From NCBI GenBank assembly GCA_015075625.1, contig JABTTZ010000001.1, positions 310,001-374,000 on the forward strand: DNA of 64,000 bases, written 5' to 3'. A program made the position numbers and the translations under genes. Below are positions 28,352 through 37,700 of this stretch, one piece after another. Numbering within the stretch: the stretch's first letter is position 1; each line of letters starts with the position of its first letter. The DNA is from Anaerolineales bacterium (GTDB taxonomy: Bacteria > Chloroflexota > Anaerolineae > Aggregatilineales > UBA2796). A model generated the notes under the pieces. That model made no database searches. It saw only the letters and a program-made list of their open reading frames with translations, and was not told where the DNA came from.

Positions 28352-29026
28352 TCACCGCTCCCTCGGAAACCAAGCGTCAAGGTCATCAAGATCGGGTGTG
28401 GTAGGTTCTACCTCTGGTTCGCGGCGCAGGTCGCGCCAGCGTTCTCCAACGATCTCATCCAAAGCCGCCTCGAAATGCTGCGCAGCGATTTCTCGAAACA
28501 GGCGGTCATGGCCTTTCTCTGTGTTGTTGTAGAAGGCGTGGCGACCTTCCAGGGAAGGCACGGTGCCGGGCAAAATCACATGGGTATGCAAATGCTGGAG
28601 ACCGGGTTCGCCGCCGTCTTTTGCTGTGGTCAGACGGTTGTGCAGGACGAATGCATATTCCGGGACTTCTGCGCCTCGTGCCGTGTAGTACGACTCAACG
28701 ATGCGTTCGGTCAGATCGACGACCAGATCACGGCGCATGTCTTCCGGCACGAGCGCCATCAGGTCGGGCGCAGGCGAGATGACCCACGACCAGGCGAGGA
28801 CGTGCTTGCTGCTCAGCTTATCGCAGTTGTTCAATATGGTGCGGTAATCCTTGCCCAGTCCGTGATCTTGCCAGCGCTCTTCCCGATCTTCTGGCTTGAG
28901 GTGCTCATCGCGGTTATCCCGATATGTGAAGTACTTGAGCTTGCCACGTAGGTGCTTGTGGGCGCTGACGCGACCTTTACCCTTTGTCGAAACATAGCCA
29001 AAGTCGGGCACAATCGTGGCCTTCAC
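28352..29026 (-). CDS. HUH-type relaxase
   Basis: A 224-residue protein with the metal-binding histidine cluster H145-L-H147-T-H149 followed by a hydrophobic strand (VILPGT), and AFVLHNR (H129) upstream, as in MOB-type HUH relaxases. Candidate catalytic tyrosines lie at 113-114 (ESYYTARG) or near the N-terminus. It nicks oriT and pilots the strand through VirD4. It is short for a relaxase, comprising only the nuclease core. It overlaps the RHH gene by four bases and precedes the coupling-protein genes. Confidence 0.7.
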   Translation of the reverse strand: MKATIVPDFGYVSTKGKGRVSAHKHLRGKLKYFTYRDNRDEHLKPEDREERWQDHGLGKDYRTILNNCDKLSSKHVLAWSWVISPAPDLMALVPEDMRRDLVVDLTERIVESYYTARGAEVPEYAFVLHNRLTTAKDGGEPGLQHLHTHVILPGTVPSLEGRHAFYNNTEKGHDRLFREIAAQHFEAALDEIVGERWRDLRREPEVEPTTPDLDDLDAWFPRER

Positions 29027-29436
29027 GACTTATCCTTGTCGTGGTCCATGTTGCGCACCGCATCCATTTGCGCCAGGAGGCGTTCACCGTCGCGCCGGGC
29101 GGCGATGATGGCCTGCTGAAGAAGTTGCGATGTGGTCGTGCGTTCCTTTGTGAAGTGCGGCAGCATCTGAGGCAGCGCATTGGCAAGCAGGAGTAACAAG
29201 ACGTTCAGATGGAATTCGAGGGCGTACTCCAGCCGATCTATCCGATCCTGGAACGAGCGTGCAAAATGCCGTCGGCTGCCGATGATGTCCTGTTGTTCGT
29301 CGAGGTAGAGCCGGATCGCTTCACGGATCAGGTCGCTCTCGGTAATGTCGCGCCCTAGTTTGCTGACAAGTTGCTCAAGGCGGCTGTGCATCTCCGGGGT
29401 CATGGCGATGCTGCGCCGAATCGTCTTCCCCGCCAT
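29023..29436 (-). CDS. Ribbon-helix-helix relaxosome accessory protein
   Basis: The 137-residue protein begins with a CopG/Arc-type ribbon-helix-helix domain (KTIRRSIAMTPEMHSRLEQLV, then TESDLIREAIRLYLDE), followed by a helical tail. Small RHH proteins encoded immediately before a relaxase usually bind oriT and help nicking, and often repress their own operon. The phased repeats at 30588-30642 are a candidate binding site. It overlaps the relaxase start by four bases. Confidence 0.78.
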   Translation of the reverse strand: MAGKTIRRSIAMTPEMHSRLEQLVSKLGRDITESDLIREAIRLYLDEQQDIIGSRRHFARSFQDRIDRLEYALEFHLNVLLLLLANALPQMLPHFTKERTTTSQLLQQAIIAARRDGERLLAQMDAVRNMDHDKDKS

Positions 29437-29571
29437 GGGTCGGCTCTCCCGCTACACTCATGTTGCACCCCTTATTGTCTCAGGTTGTGTGGTGAATAGG
29501 ATGGAGATTTGCGGCTGGTGGAAGGTGAAAACTACAGTATCGAGAGGGAAATTCGCAGCCCGCCAAGGCTA

Positions 29572-30177
29572 CTATTTCTGCGTATGGTCTTTGGCGAGGC
29601 GGATGTAGAGCTGACGAGTATGCTTGTGCTTGGGATCATCCCATTGGGTATGGAATCGTTTCGGATGTGCCTGCACCATGTGACGCAAGCTCTTGTGACC
29701 GAACTGCCTAGGATCGAGGTCAGGGTATTCACGGCGAAGATCACGGGTCACTGCCGCCCATTCACGCCAGATGTATTGATCGGTTGAGGCAAGGATTCCT
29801 TCAATGCTCGCCAGCACATCACTTTCGGTGTAGGTTCCCGCTTGACGCGGTTGGACAGGGGGCGGCGCAGGAGGTTTCGGTTTACGCGCCTGCTGTTCGA
29901 CTTTGGTCGATGGTTCAATGAGTTCGTAGGCAGATCCATACTTCCTGATGACATCAAGGCGCAAGGTTTCGCGTTCTGCTTCCGGTGTGAGCGCTGCCGT
30001 AACCGAATACTCCCAATCGCGGGCACGGATCAGGTCACGCTCAAGTTTCGCGTTGCAGTCCGGGCATAGCCCTACATCATTGACTGAGGCAGGCAGATCG
30101 CAACCGGCGCACAGAGTATCGATAATCTCCTCTGCATCATCAGTCGATGGGCTTCTTCTAAAGCTGTGCCGGGACAC
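29572..30177 (-). CDS. Zinc-ribbon protein with OST-HTH/LOTUS-like C-terminus
   Basis: A 201-residue protein. Two CxxC pairs (CAGC and CPDC at about 23-40) form a probable zinc ribbon; a Lys/Pro-rich linker near 95-110 leads to a C-terminal domain (about 118-200) whose pattern WAAVTRDLRREYPDLDPRQF, GHKSLRHMVQAHPKRF resembles OST-HTH/LOTUS RNA-binding domains. That assignment is by eye. It is the first gene of the - strand mobilisation group, 135 bp before the RHH gene, facing the structured intergenic region. Confidence 0.6.
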   Translation of the reverse strand: MSRHSFRRSPSTDDAEEIIDTLCAGCDLPASVNDVGLCPDCNAKLERDLIRARDWEYSVTAALTPEAERETLRLDVIRKYGSAYELIEPSTKVEQQARKPKPPAPPPVQPRQAGTYTESDVLASIEGILASTDQYIWREWAAVTRDLRREYPDLDPRQFGHKSLRHMVQAHPKRFHTQWDDPKHKHTRQLYIRLAKDHTQK

Positions 30178-30335
30178 TTTTCACCTCCATATCTATCAAA
30201 TTATGCCACAATGTGTATCCCAACGAACCCGGAGTGCAAATGCATACCGCAACGGCATATCCAGCATTGAGGTGCTGTGTATCGGCAGGGTGAACCGCGC
30301 CGACACGACCCGCTGCACCTGCAAAGGGCAGCGGG

Positions 30336-30357
30336 GTGACGCGCTCAGGCGCGTCAC
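30336..30357. repeat. Perfect 9-bp hairpin with 4-nt loop
   Basis: GTGACGCGC and GCGCGTCAC flank the loop TCAG. There is no flanking T run, so it is unlikely to be a simple terminator. Confidence 0.75.
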
Positions 30358-30430
30358 AGAGGGCGGGTTTCGCCGCCAGCGAAGCGGGTAGCGGCGGCCC
30401 GCCCCCAAGCCCCCACCGGCGCATGAGGTG

Positions 30431-30448
30431 GCGAGCGTTTTAGCTCGC
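30431..30448. repeat. 6-bp inverted repeat
   Basis: GCGAGC and GCTCGC arms around GTTTTA, three bases before the next inverted repeat; part of the candidate oriT/ncRNA region. Confidence 0.55.
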
Positions 30449-30450
30449 TA

Positions 30451-30502
30451 CTCCCCCCACCCCGCTATCTCGATACACAAAACCATGTCGAGGTGGGGGG
30501 AG
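30451..30502. repeat. 11-bp inverted repeat around a 30-nt loop
   Basis: CTCCCCCCACC (30451-30461) and GGTGGGGGGAG (30492-30502) are perfect complements. Inside, CTCGA and TCGAG can add an inner stem. The C-run/G-run arms make a stable hairpin, the kind found beside nic sites or at structured RNA ends. Confidence 0.75.
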
Positions 30503-30587
30503 TGACCGCCGCAACGCGGCGGATGCCCGCCTGCCAGGGCGGGCATAGCAGCCGTGCCGACCCGCCAAGATCGGGATACCCGGAGTT

Positions 30588-30642
30588 GTACGACCTCGGT
30601 ACGACCACTTCGGCAAAACGGTACGACCCCGGTACGACCTGC
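30588..30642 (+). repeat. Helically phased GTACGACC direct repeats
   Basis: GTACGACC begins at 30588, 30599, 30621 and 30632, i.e. offsets of 11, 22 and 11 bp; the empty slot at 30610 reads TCGGCAAA. Sites would therefore lie on one face of the helix, as for cooperative binding by an RHH or iteron protein. The block lies 85 bp before the RT start and about 400 bp from the mobilisation operon start. Confidence 0.85.
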
Positions 30643-30726
30643 CTTGATCCCTTACCGTGTTGCGGCATAGAATTATGCGCAATCATTCGTGTTGACCGCA
30701 TTGAAGGCTCTCTGAGGAAATCCGTA

Positions 30727-33700
30727 ATGCAGTACACTTGGGACGACGCAGTCACCAATGTTTACCAGGAAGTCATTCAGCACATATGTAGCCTATATGC
30801 TGCACCACCCCGACAATGGCTTAACAAACCCCTGTCGTGTAATTCGATTGCTGGAACTGTTGATCCGAATGGAAAGGTTAATGTCAACGATGAATCACCT
30901 GACAGTATAGCCGGACAGTTCTACGACTACATGCCAGGGCATAGTTTCAAAGTTCAATACTTGATAGACCATCTGGACAAGCATTATGCACTGTCTCTCC
31001 ATACAGAACGGGCATGTCTTGCCATTGTGGACATCGGTTGTGGTGGTGCGACAGCAACGACAGCGCTCATCAACATGCTTTTGCGAAAATCCGAGAGAGA
31101 CACGCGCTTTTTATTTGTGGGGATAGACACCAATCACTGCGCTGTTCAGCTCTATGATTGGATGATGCAGGGTTATTCTCGCGTTTCAGCCTTGGAGGAA
31201 CGCATCGACTATCATGCTGTCATAAAAGGAATGCCCGAAGTATTGACTTATGTGGCCGAAGGTTTGCATCAAGCGAAAAAGAAATGGGCTATTCCATCGC
31301 TAAACGATCTCTGGGTTATCCAATCGAATGTAGTTCGACCATTGCAGAATATCTGGGAGGAGGACAAAAAAGCGCGGAATAGCTTAGGACTAGATGCCAA
31401 CCGAAGTCTAATTCCCGATGATTTCGGTGAGGTCGAGGCACGCGCTTATGAGCAGTTGTTGCGGCTCAGTGAGGCGGATCGGATGCTCGTTATGACAGTG
31501 GCGACTAATGACGATAACTGGCGTGGCAGCTCGAGTCAGTTTGGTGACTCCGTGATGCGCATATTCTCAGATAGGAGTCATAGAGCGACCCGTCTTTATG
31601 CACCGCTAGTCGTTGCCCAGCCCTTGTCCGTGTCGTATACAAATCCTGATGGAAGCTATTGGCGTACTCAGCGCAGGGTTACAAGTTATACAGCGAGATT
31701 CTATGCCGATGTAGAACATATCGAAAGCCAACATTTTCTGGCTGATCGGGATTGGCAAGAGATCATTTCGCTGGAGAATCTAAAACTCGCATGGGTGCGG
31801 GTCCGTGCTGCCATGATCCGCGAGTCAATAGTAGACGAAGTTGATCTAAAGCTGTTTGAGTACAAGCTTGACGGCAACCTGCAGGCCATTCGAAACCGTT
31901 TACTGACTTATACAACTCGCCTGACGGATTTCCCACGCCTTTTCTACAGTGTCCCCAAAGATGAAGGCAAGTCTCGCCCGCGAGCACTGCAATCAATTCA
32001 TGAGGAGGTTTTGGCGGTAGCGATCATTCAGGTTCTCGGTCGAACGGTACAAGAGCTAATGGCCCGCAATTACGGGTATCGCCTCGACCTTGCCGGAAAT
32101 ACTGAATACTTGTATCGTCCGTGGTTCCGCTCCTACGGGCGTTTTCGAAATGCGGTAAGAAGGGCGCTGCGTGGTGGGGATGAGAATGGGATTATAATCC
32201 GGAGCGATATTGCTAACTTCTATCCCACCATCCCGCAAGAAAAGCTACTCACTACAGTTTCGGCTAAACTCCGAATTGAGGCGAATCCACGGGTTGTTTG
32301 GCTATTGCGACAACTCTTGTTGCGCTCTGAAAATGAGAAAGACGGTGGCGTACTGCAGGGGCCATTGGCTTCTGGGTTCTGGGCAAACTTGTATTTACTC
32401 GAATTGGACAGTCGATTCTCAGATGACTATGCACATGCATCGTTCTACCGGTACGTTGATGATATGGTGCTTGTTGTCCCCGATGCGTCAGCGAAGGATA
32501 GGGTGTTGCAGGATCTCAGAGAAAGCATCGGGGAATTGGGACTGAACTTGTCCGATGATAAGACGGATAGTGAGTCGGTCGTCAGTGCGTTGGAAGCGCT
32601 AGAAAGAGATAAGACTCTTGATGATTTGGACAAGCGGTTTCGGCAGTTGACGGATGGGTTGTATTTCACGCATCCCGATTATCACGCGAAGCTACGGCTC
32701 GCCGCAGAGCATGATTGGTGGAAATTCATCTATGCCTACCAGCAATGTTTGAGTAAGTTGGGAGTTTTTGTCGAAGCATCTCGCTTAAGTCGAAAGGTGT
32801 GGCAGTATGTACAGAATCCCTTGCTGCGCCGAGAAGTGCGAAAAGAGTTTCCCGCGTTTGATCACTCGCAAGATCGTGACTTATGGACTCGGCAGTTCAT
32901 CGAGGAAAATGATCAGTGGAGCGGTGAGTACAATGCCATAAAGACTGAGTTGTCTAATTTACTTTTAGAAAAGTGGGGTGAGTGGAAAATCCTTAAGGCT
33001 GAGAACCCGGATAAATTGGGCGAGAAAGAACAGAAAGCGAACCTCAAGAATATCCAAACTTATCTTAGCTTTACCCTGAATCGGCTTGCGCGACTTGGGT
33101 ACGATCAGGTTCTAAACATAGTTATCGAGATCATCAGCAATTTTCCTTACGTTCTGAAGTCTCCACGAGTAGTCATTGAGCATTTGGCGTTGCAAGGTCA
33201 TGTTGAGCACCTTCATACCATTTGGCAACAGCTCCATGAGGCAGTTTTCCCAGGCATTTCATCCTTGAGGGCGCTCATCCTTCGGTTCTTTCGTTCGACG
33301 GAGGCGGTACAAAATCGGGGGATCATCCGTATTCTGGAGGGCATCAGTGTGAATGACAGAGTATTCACAGATGATGAATTCTTGGTGGAAGCATTGATGG
33401 CTACCGAGACACTCATTTTCACCCCTCAATATACCCCTGATGTCCGTCAGCAGAAGGCATTTGCTGGTTGTGCGATCCAAATCAAGGATCGATGTGCACA
33501 ACTTGCGCGTAACCTCCTCATTTTGGCACAGCGGAACGGGAGTCAGCAGGAGCAATACGATCTCATGCGTGAATTGATGGCTGAGTGGTATTCGTTGGAC
33601 AACAATTATAGAACATATCAGGAACCAGATTTTGACAGTGAGATTATCGAACCGGAGGTAGTACGGAAAAACTACTACTACTCGCGTTATCCTGACAATG

Positions 33701-33729
33701 TGGAGGAGTTTGAAGGCGACTACTTTTGA
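30727..33729 (+). CDS. Methyltransferase-like domain fused to reverse transcriptase (probable defence RT)
   Basis: ATG 30727 (GAGGA eight bases upstream) gives 1000 residues; the frame is open further upstream but runs through the repeat region. Residues ~95-240 look like a Rossmann SAM-methyltransferase: VDIGCGGATATTAL (motif I, D102) and FVGIDTNH (acidic D134). Residues ~400-640 are a reverse transcriptase: SDIANFYPTI (D494), GVLQGPLASGFWANLYL (motif B), YRYVDDMVLV (Y576-V-D578-D579) and GLNLSDDKTDS. A helical tail of ~350 residues follows. There is no maturase or endonuclease domain and no intron structure was noticed, so it fits the 'unknown group'/defence-associated RT class. The fused methyltransferase-like domain is unusual. 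The gene is AT-rich relative to the ICE backbone and stands alone. Confidence 0.85.
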   Translation: MQYTWDDAVTNVYQEVIQHICSLYAAPPRQWLNKPLSCNSIAGTVDPNGKVNVNDESPDSIAGQFYDYMPGHSFKVQYLIDHLDKHYALSLHTERACLAIVDIGCGGATATTALINMLLRKSERDTRFLFVGIDTNHCAVQLYDWMMQGYSRVSALEERIDYHAVIKGMPEVLTYVAEGLHQAKKKWAIPSLNDLWVIQSNVVRPLQNIWEEDKKARNSLGLDANRSLIPDDFGEVEARAYEQLLRLSEADRMLVMTVATNDDNWRGSSSQFGDSVMRIFSDRSHRATRLYAPLVVAQPLSVSYTNPDGSYWRTQRRVTSYTARFYADVEHIESQHFLADRDWQEIISLENLKLAWVRVRAAMIRESIVDEVDLKLFEYKLDGNLQAIRNRLLTYTTRLTDFPRLFYSVPKDEGKSRPRALQSIHEEVLAVAIIQVLGRTVQELMARNYGYRLDLAGNTEYLYRPWFRSYGRFRNAVRRALRGGDENGIIIRSDIANFYPTIPQEKLLTTVSAKLRIEANPRVVWLLRQLLLRSENEKDGGVLQGPLASGFWANLYLLELDSRFSDDYAHASFYRYVDDMVLVVPDASAKDRVLQDLRESIGELGLNLSDDKTDSESVVSALEALERDKTLDDLDKRFRQLTDGLYFTHPDYHAKLRLAAEHDWWKFIYAYQQCLSKLGVFVEASRLSRKVWQYVQNPLLRREVRKEFPAFDHSQDRDLWTRQFIEENDQWSGEYNAIKTELSNLLLEKWGEWKILKAENPDKLGEKEQKANLKNIQTYLSFTLNRLARLGYDQVLNIVIEIISNFPYVLKSPRVVIEHLALQGHVEHLHTIWQQLHEAVFPGISSLRALILRFFRSTEAVQNRGIIRILEGISVNDRVFTDDEFLVEALMATETLIFTPQYTPDVRQQKAFAGCAIQIKDRCAQLARNLLILAQRNGSQQEQYDLMRELMAEWYSLDNNYRTYQEPDFDSEIIEPEVVRKNYYYSRYPDNVEEFEGDYF

Positions 33730-33797
33730 TACAGGAAGGGAAACTACGCATAGTAGCCGCCGTGATAGGCGAGGAATTCATAGGTGCAGCCGGAAAT

Positions 33798-34697
33798 TCA
33801 AACGTAGAAGCCACCATGTCGAACAGGAGCAATCTGCATCACTGCGCAAAGATCTTTCAGCCTCAGCCTTCCATGCCGACCAAAGCATATGCCAATGCCA
33901 CGCACGGGATCGAAATTGAAATGGCTTCCGGGATAATCGCGGCAATGCCCACAGGGACACAGCGCGGCGATGTAACCGTTTGCCTTGACATAGCCGCGAA
34001 ATTCGGCGCATAGGTGGTTAGCGACAGCGTGGAGAAGGCGGTTATTGACGCGATTATGGGTATGCGATGCCGAAGATGAGATCTTTGAGCGTTTACAGGC
34101 TGGTTTCAGAGTCGGGAAATCCGACAGTGTGTAGCGACGTTCCGGGTCAAGGGCGATAATGCGGCACGATGCGCCATTGCGTGTTGGTTTGGTGTTGAGC
34201 GTGCCGGGCAGTCGTAGCGCCTGGGCGGTATTGGTCTTGTCGCCGTTAAGCGCATTCGCCAGCCCAGCCAAGACCAGATCGGCCTGCCTCCAATCTGTAT
34301 TTGGCTGGATGAACCAGTACGCATGAATCCCGCCGCCACTAGAGACGATGCACGACGGCGAGAATCTGTAGGCATCCAGTTGGCGCTGCGCCGCATCAGG
34401 ATCGCCGTCTATATCCACAAACAGGGCAGGCAGCGCGGCCAGATCGCCCTTTCCACCACGCCGCCAGCGTCCAAGATCCGCCTTGCGGGTCGCCACGGAG
34501 AAGTAAGCGCCCCACCCTTGCGCATTTGCGGTGCAGATCTGCGCCAACGTATCCGCCAGTCGCGCCTCGTCCTTGATGGGCACGTGCCGCGAGGGGGTAG
34601 CGTGTTGTTTGTCGGGGTGGATGGCGGTGAATGTGAGAAACCCGCTCTCCACGCCGTGGTACAGAGCGCGGAGGAAAGTCATGGTTTCGGCTTGCAT
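33798..34697 (-). CDS. RepB-type/AEP primase of the element
   Basis: A 299-residue protein with the archaeo-eukaryotic-primase-like metal motif ALFVDIDGD (D95, D97) and SSGGGIHAYWF (H125), then ALRLPGTLNTK, the pattern of RepB-family primases. The C-terminus has a CPCGHC...CFGRHG zinc-finger-like segment resembling CHC2. It would prime replication of the transferred strand or of the circular ICE. It begins 9 bp after the methyltransferase-helicase gene in the same operon; the preceding AGGCGG suits the ATG at 34697. Confidence 0.75.
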   Translation of the reverse strand: MQAETMTFLRALYHGVESGFLTFTAIHPDKQHATPSRHVPIKDEARLADTLAQICTANAQGWGAYFSVATRKADLGRWRRGGKGDLAALPALFVDIDGDPDAAQRQLDAYRFSPSCIVSSGGGIHAYWFIQPNTDWRQADLVLAGLANALNGDKTNTAQALRLPGTLNTKPTRNGASCRIIALDPERRYTLSDFPTLKPACKRSKISSSASHTHNRVNNRLLHAVANHLCAEFRGYVKANGYIAALCPCGHCRDYPGSHFNFDPVRGIGICFGRHGRLRLKDLCAVMQIAPVRHGGFYV

Positions 34698-34706
34698 GGC
34701 AGCCGC

Positions 34707-37700
34707 CTAAAACAGCGCAAGCTGCTGCATGTTTTCAGGGAAAGGCTCACGTTCCTCACGAATCAGGTGCGGTGCGCAAGGCGGCGCAGGCGGGTCTGGG
34801 AGAAGCGAGAGGATAGAGAGCGTTTGGCTCCCGCTGATCTTCGATTTACGACGTTTCTTGGCAAGCTCAGTGGGCAGCGCGGAACGACTCGTCGGTGGAA
34901 CGGTTGCGGCAAAGACCAGCAGCGGATCAGGCGTTGGCTGATTGGGTTGAGTATGTGTCGCTGCCATGTCTGGCTCAGGTTCTGGGACAGCGATCATGAC
35001 AGTTTCATCGGGTGTTTCGCTGGTGAACCAAGCGCTTTCTGCCGGGTCGTGCTGCTGCGCATGACGTGCAAACAAAACGTTCAGGTCAGCGATCTCCTTG
35101 TCCTGCCCCATCTCGGCTGCCAACTCCGCCAGCAGTGAACCGCCGCCTCCGCCGCTGCTCAAGGTGCTGAGGCCGCCCGTCTCTTCGCCGTAGAGCAGTC
35201 CTGCCGCCTGCTGCTTCAGCCCGACCAATTCGACCGCCTGTTGTTCCATCAATCCTACGTAATGGGGATAGAACACTTTGCAAGGTTTGTCCTGGATCAG
35301 CCGCCACGCCCGACGCGATGCTTGTCCCATGACGTAGAGCGAATAATCCATCTCGAAGAAGATGATCGAGGGGAAACTCAACAGGTCGAGGCCAGTCTGG
35401 ACAAGGCGCGGATTGCAGATCAGTGTGTTCACGCCTGCTTCAACCTGACGGTTGAGCAGTTCCTCACGGCGATCCGCCTGCACACTGCCTTTGAGGACGA
35501 ATGGCTTCGCCAGGGGTATGTGGTGGCGGACCAGCTTCTCGATGCGCGGCTGAATATCGCGGGTTCCCGTCTGACGACAGAACACCGCCACCCCGCGCCC
35601 CTGTGCCAGTTCCTCCCGCACCGTGTCGATGAGCCAGTGCTCTTTGGCATACAGGCGGTCTTCGTCCAGTGCTGGAACGGTATGCACCGGGATGTCAATG
35701 AACTGATCCGAGTCTTTGCCCAACCGTTTATGATGGATGCACAGCTCTTCACGATAAGGCGCGGAGGGCCACGAGAGCAGGGTTTGCAGGTACATGCCGA
35801 GCGCTGAAGCGTCGCCTTCCATCCGGCACTGAAAGAGATACTGGCCGAGCTTCTTTTTGGCCTCGTTGTACAACGCAGAGACGTCGGGATCGGGCGAGAT
35901 GGCAACTGGGATTTCCTCGAAATCGGGCATCTTTTTGCCCATATCCGAAAGCCCGACGAAAACACAATGGTCGATGATCTCGCCCACCAACACGGGCGAG
36001 CAGCCGGGCGCTTCACGGGGCTTCTGCTCCATGCGGCGCTTGCCGGAATACACGCCCGATTTGTCATACTGCGGCTTGTATTCGACTACTCGTTCCAGGC
36101 AGCCCATGTCCTTGACCCACTCATTGACCTTTCCCCACGGATAGCGCGTGCGGACACGGGGATTGAACACAAACTCGATGCTGTACAACGAGGAGGCGCA
36201 TCCGCCATACAAAGTGCCTGTCAACCCAAGCGTTTTGGTCGCGGCATTGGCGAGGATCATCATCGCTTCACCCTGATCGGTTGAAGCCGATTTACACTCA
36301 TGCAACTCGTCGATTACAGCCAGATAGACCCGCCCCGGAAAGGCGGTCGCCAGATATTCCGCTAGGGGTGTACGCGGATTGCGAGTCGGGGTATTGCCGT
36401 GTTTGGGTTTGCTGAAGGTGCGTGTTTTCGACCACAGCGCGGAGCGACAGTTCGGGCAGAAACGGGGCACGCGCTCCAACCACTTCAGGTCGGCGGGAAT
36501 GTCCTTGTCCTTCTCGATTTGCGTGCCGCAGGTCGGGCAAATCGGTTTTTCAAGCGTGACAATCCGTTCACCTTCGGCATCTTCGGGCTTCATGCCCATC
36601 GACCAGCGGGCAAAGCGGCTCTTGCGCCAATTGACGGCAATCGTCCACCCTTCACCGAGTTTCGCGGTCTCGCGGCTGATAATGCCGATTTTGAGGGTAT
36701 CGGTACTCTGCTGCGCTGCGCCGTCCATGAAAGCGCGGGTATCATCCACGTTTCTCAGAATGCGCACAAACACCCGGTGTGCCGCCTGTTTGACCTCGCG
36801 TTCCCACTTCTCCACGAGGTGCGGCGGACACATGATGATCACTACCTGACCCAGCTTCATCTGCGGTTGCAGCGCCGCCGCGATGGTCGCGCCCATGATA
36901 CTCTTTCCGCTGCCCGGCTCGCCGACGAGGATCACGCCGCGCCGCTCCAAAAGCGCAGTATGGCAGGCGGCGATCACGTGCTTCTGTGTCGGGAACAGTT
37001 TGCCGCCTTTGGCAAAGCCGAGTATCGGCTTGAGGGGCGTGTAGTCGAACCCGTACAGCGGCTTGAAGTGGTCGTCGAGGTACTGCATCAGGATGGGTTT
37101 GTACGCCTTGATGAAATCCACCAGCGCCGAGTCGCCGCTCAGGTCGGTCACATCGCCGGATTCGGAGAGCAGGGTAATGGTCACCCGTGGGCGGGTCTGG
37201 TAGACCTCGCGGGCCGTCTCCTCATCGTTCGCGTCAGGATCGCCTTCCGTCTCGACCAGCGCTTCGGTAGACTCAATCGTGGAGCGCACGGCGGAACGTC
37301 CCTGCTCGGTGTCCAGCGTCAGGCCGTTGAACATGCCCGCTGCGAGAATGAGCGCTAATTGACGACCGCGTGGACGCACGACCGGGCGCACCTCTTGGGT
37401 TTCGAGGGGCGGTTCCAGCAGCGCTGCGAATCCGTGTGCGAAATGCGCACCCGCATCCCTGACCGCTTGCAATGCCACTTCCGGGGTAATGTTTTTTGGC
37501 GCGAACAGGAACGACTTGCGCGTTAGCGGGGCAGGGAAGTCATACTGCGGTGTAGCCTGCACTGTCAGTTCGGGCAGTGAGCCGCTCCGCGCCTGTTCCA
37601 CCAATTCGAGCGCTCGGTGAGCCGGATCGCCTGCGGGTTTCCCTGCACGGGCGACGGCGACCACATGCACATACGCGCCGAGGTGCAATCCCGGCAGCCG

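Larger units (their letters stand above)
30178..30726. other. Structured divergent intergenic region (candidate oriT, origin or ncRNA)
   Basis: The 549-bp gap between divergent genes has no credible ORF of its own. It contains three inverted repeats (30336-30357, 30431-30448, 30451-30502) and a block of phased GTACGACC repeats (30588-30642). Its location between the relaxase operon and the RT gene suits an origin of transfer; equally, structured RNAs often precede reverse-transcriptase genes. I cannot decide between these from sequence alone. Confidence 0.55.

Noticed and set aside
30336-30642. Possible CRISPR array
   Set aside because: The direct repeats are 8 bp at 11-bp spacing, far too short for CRISPR repeats and spacers, and no cas genes are present.
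30493-30726. 78-codon N-terminal extension of the RT gene
   Set aside because: The frame is open, but it runs through the inverted repeat edge and the phased repeats, the residues are low quality (Pro/Gly/Arg-rich) and a better ribosome site precedes ATG 30727.
30727-33729. Group II intron reverse transcriptase
   Set aside because: There is no maturase or HNH domain, no intron domain V-like hairpin was noticed near the 3' end, and the RT is fused to a methyltransferase-like domain.
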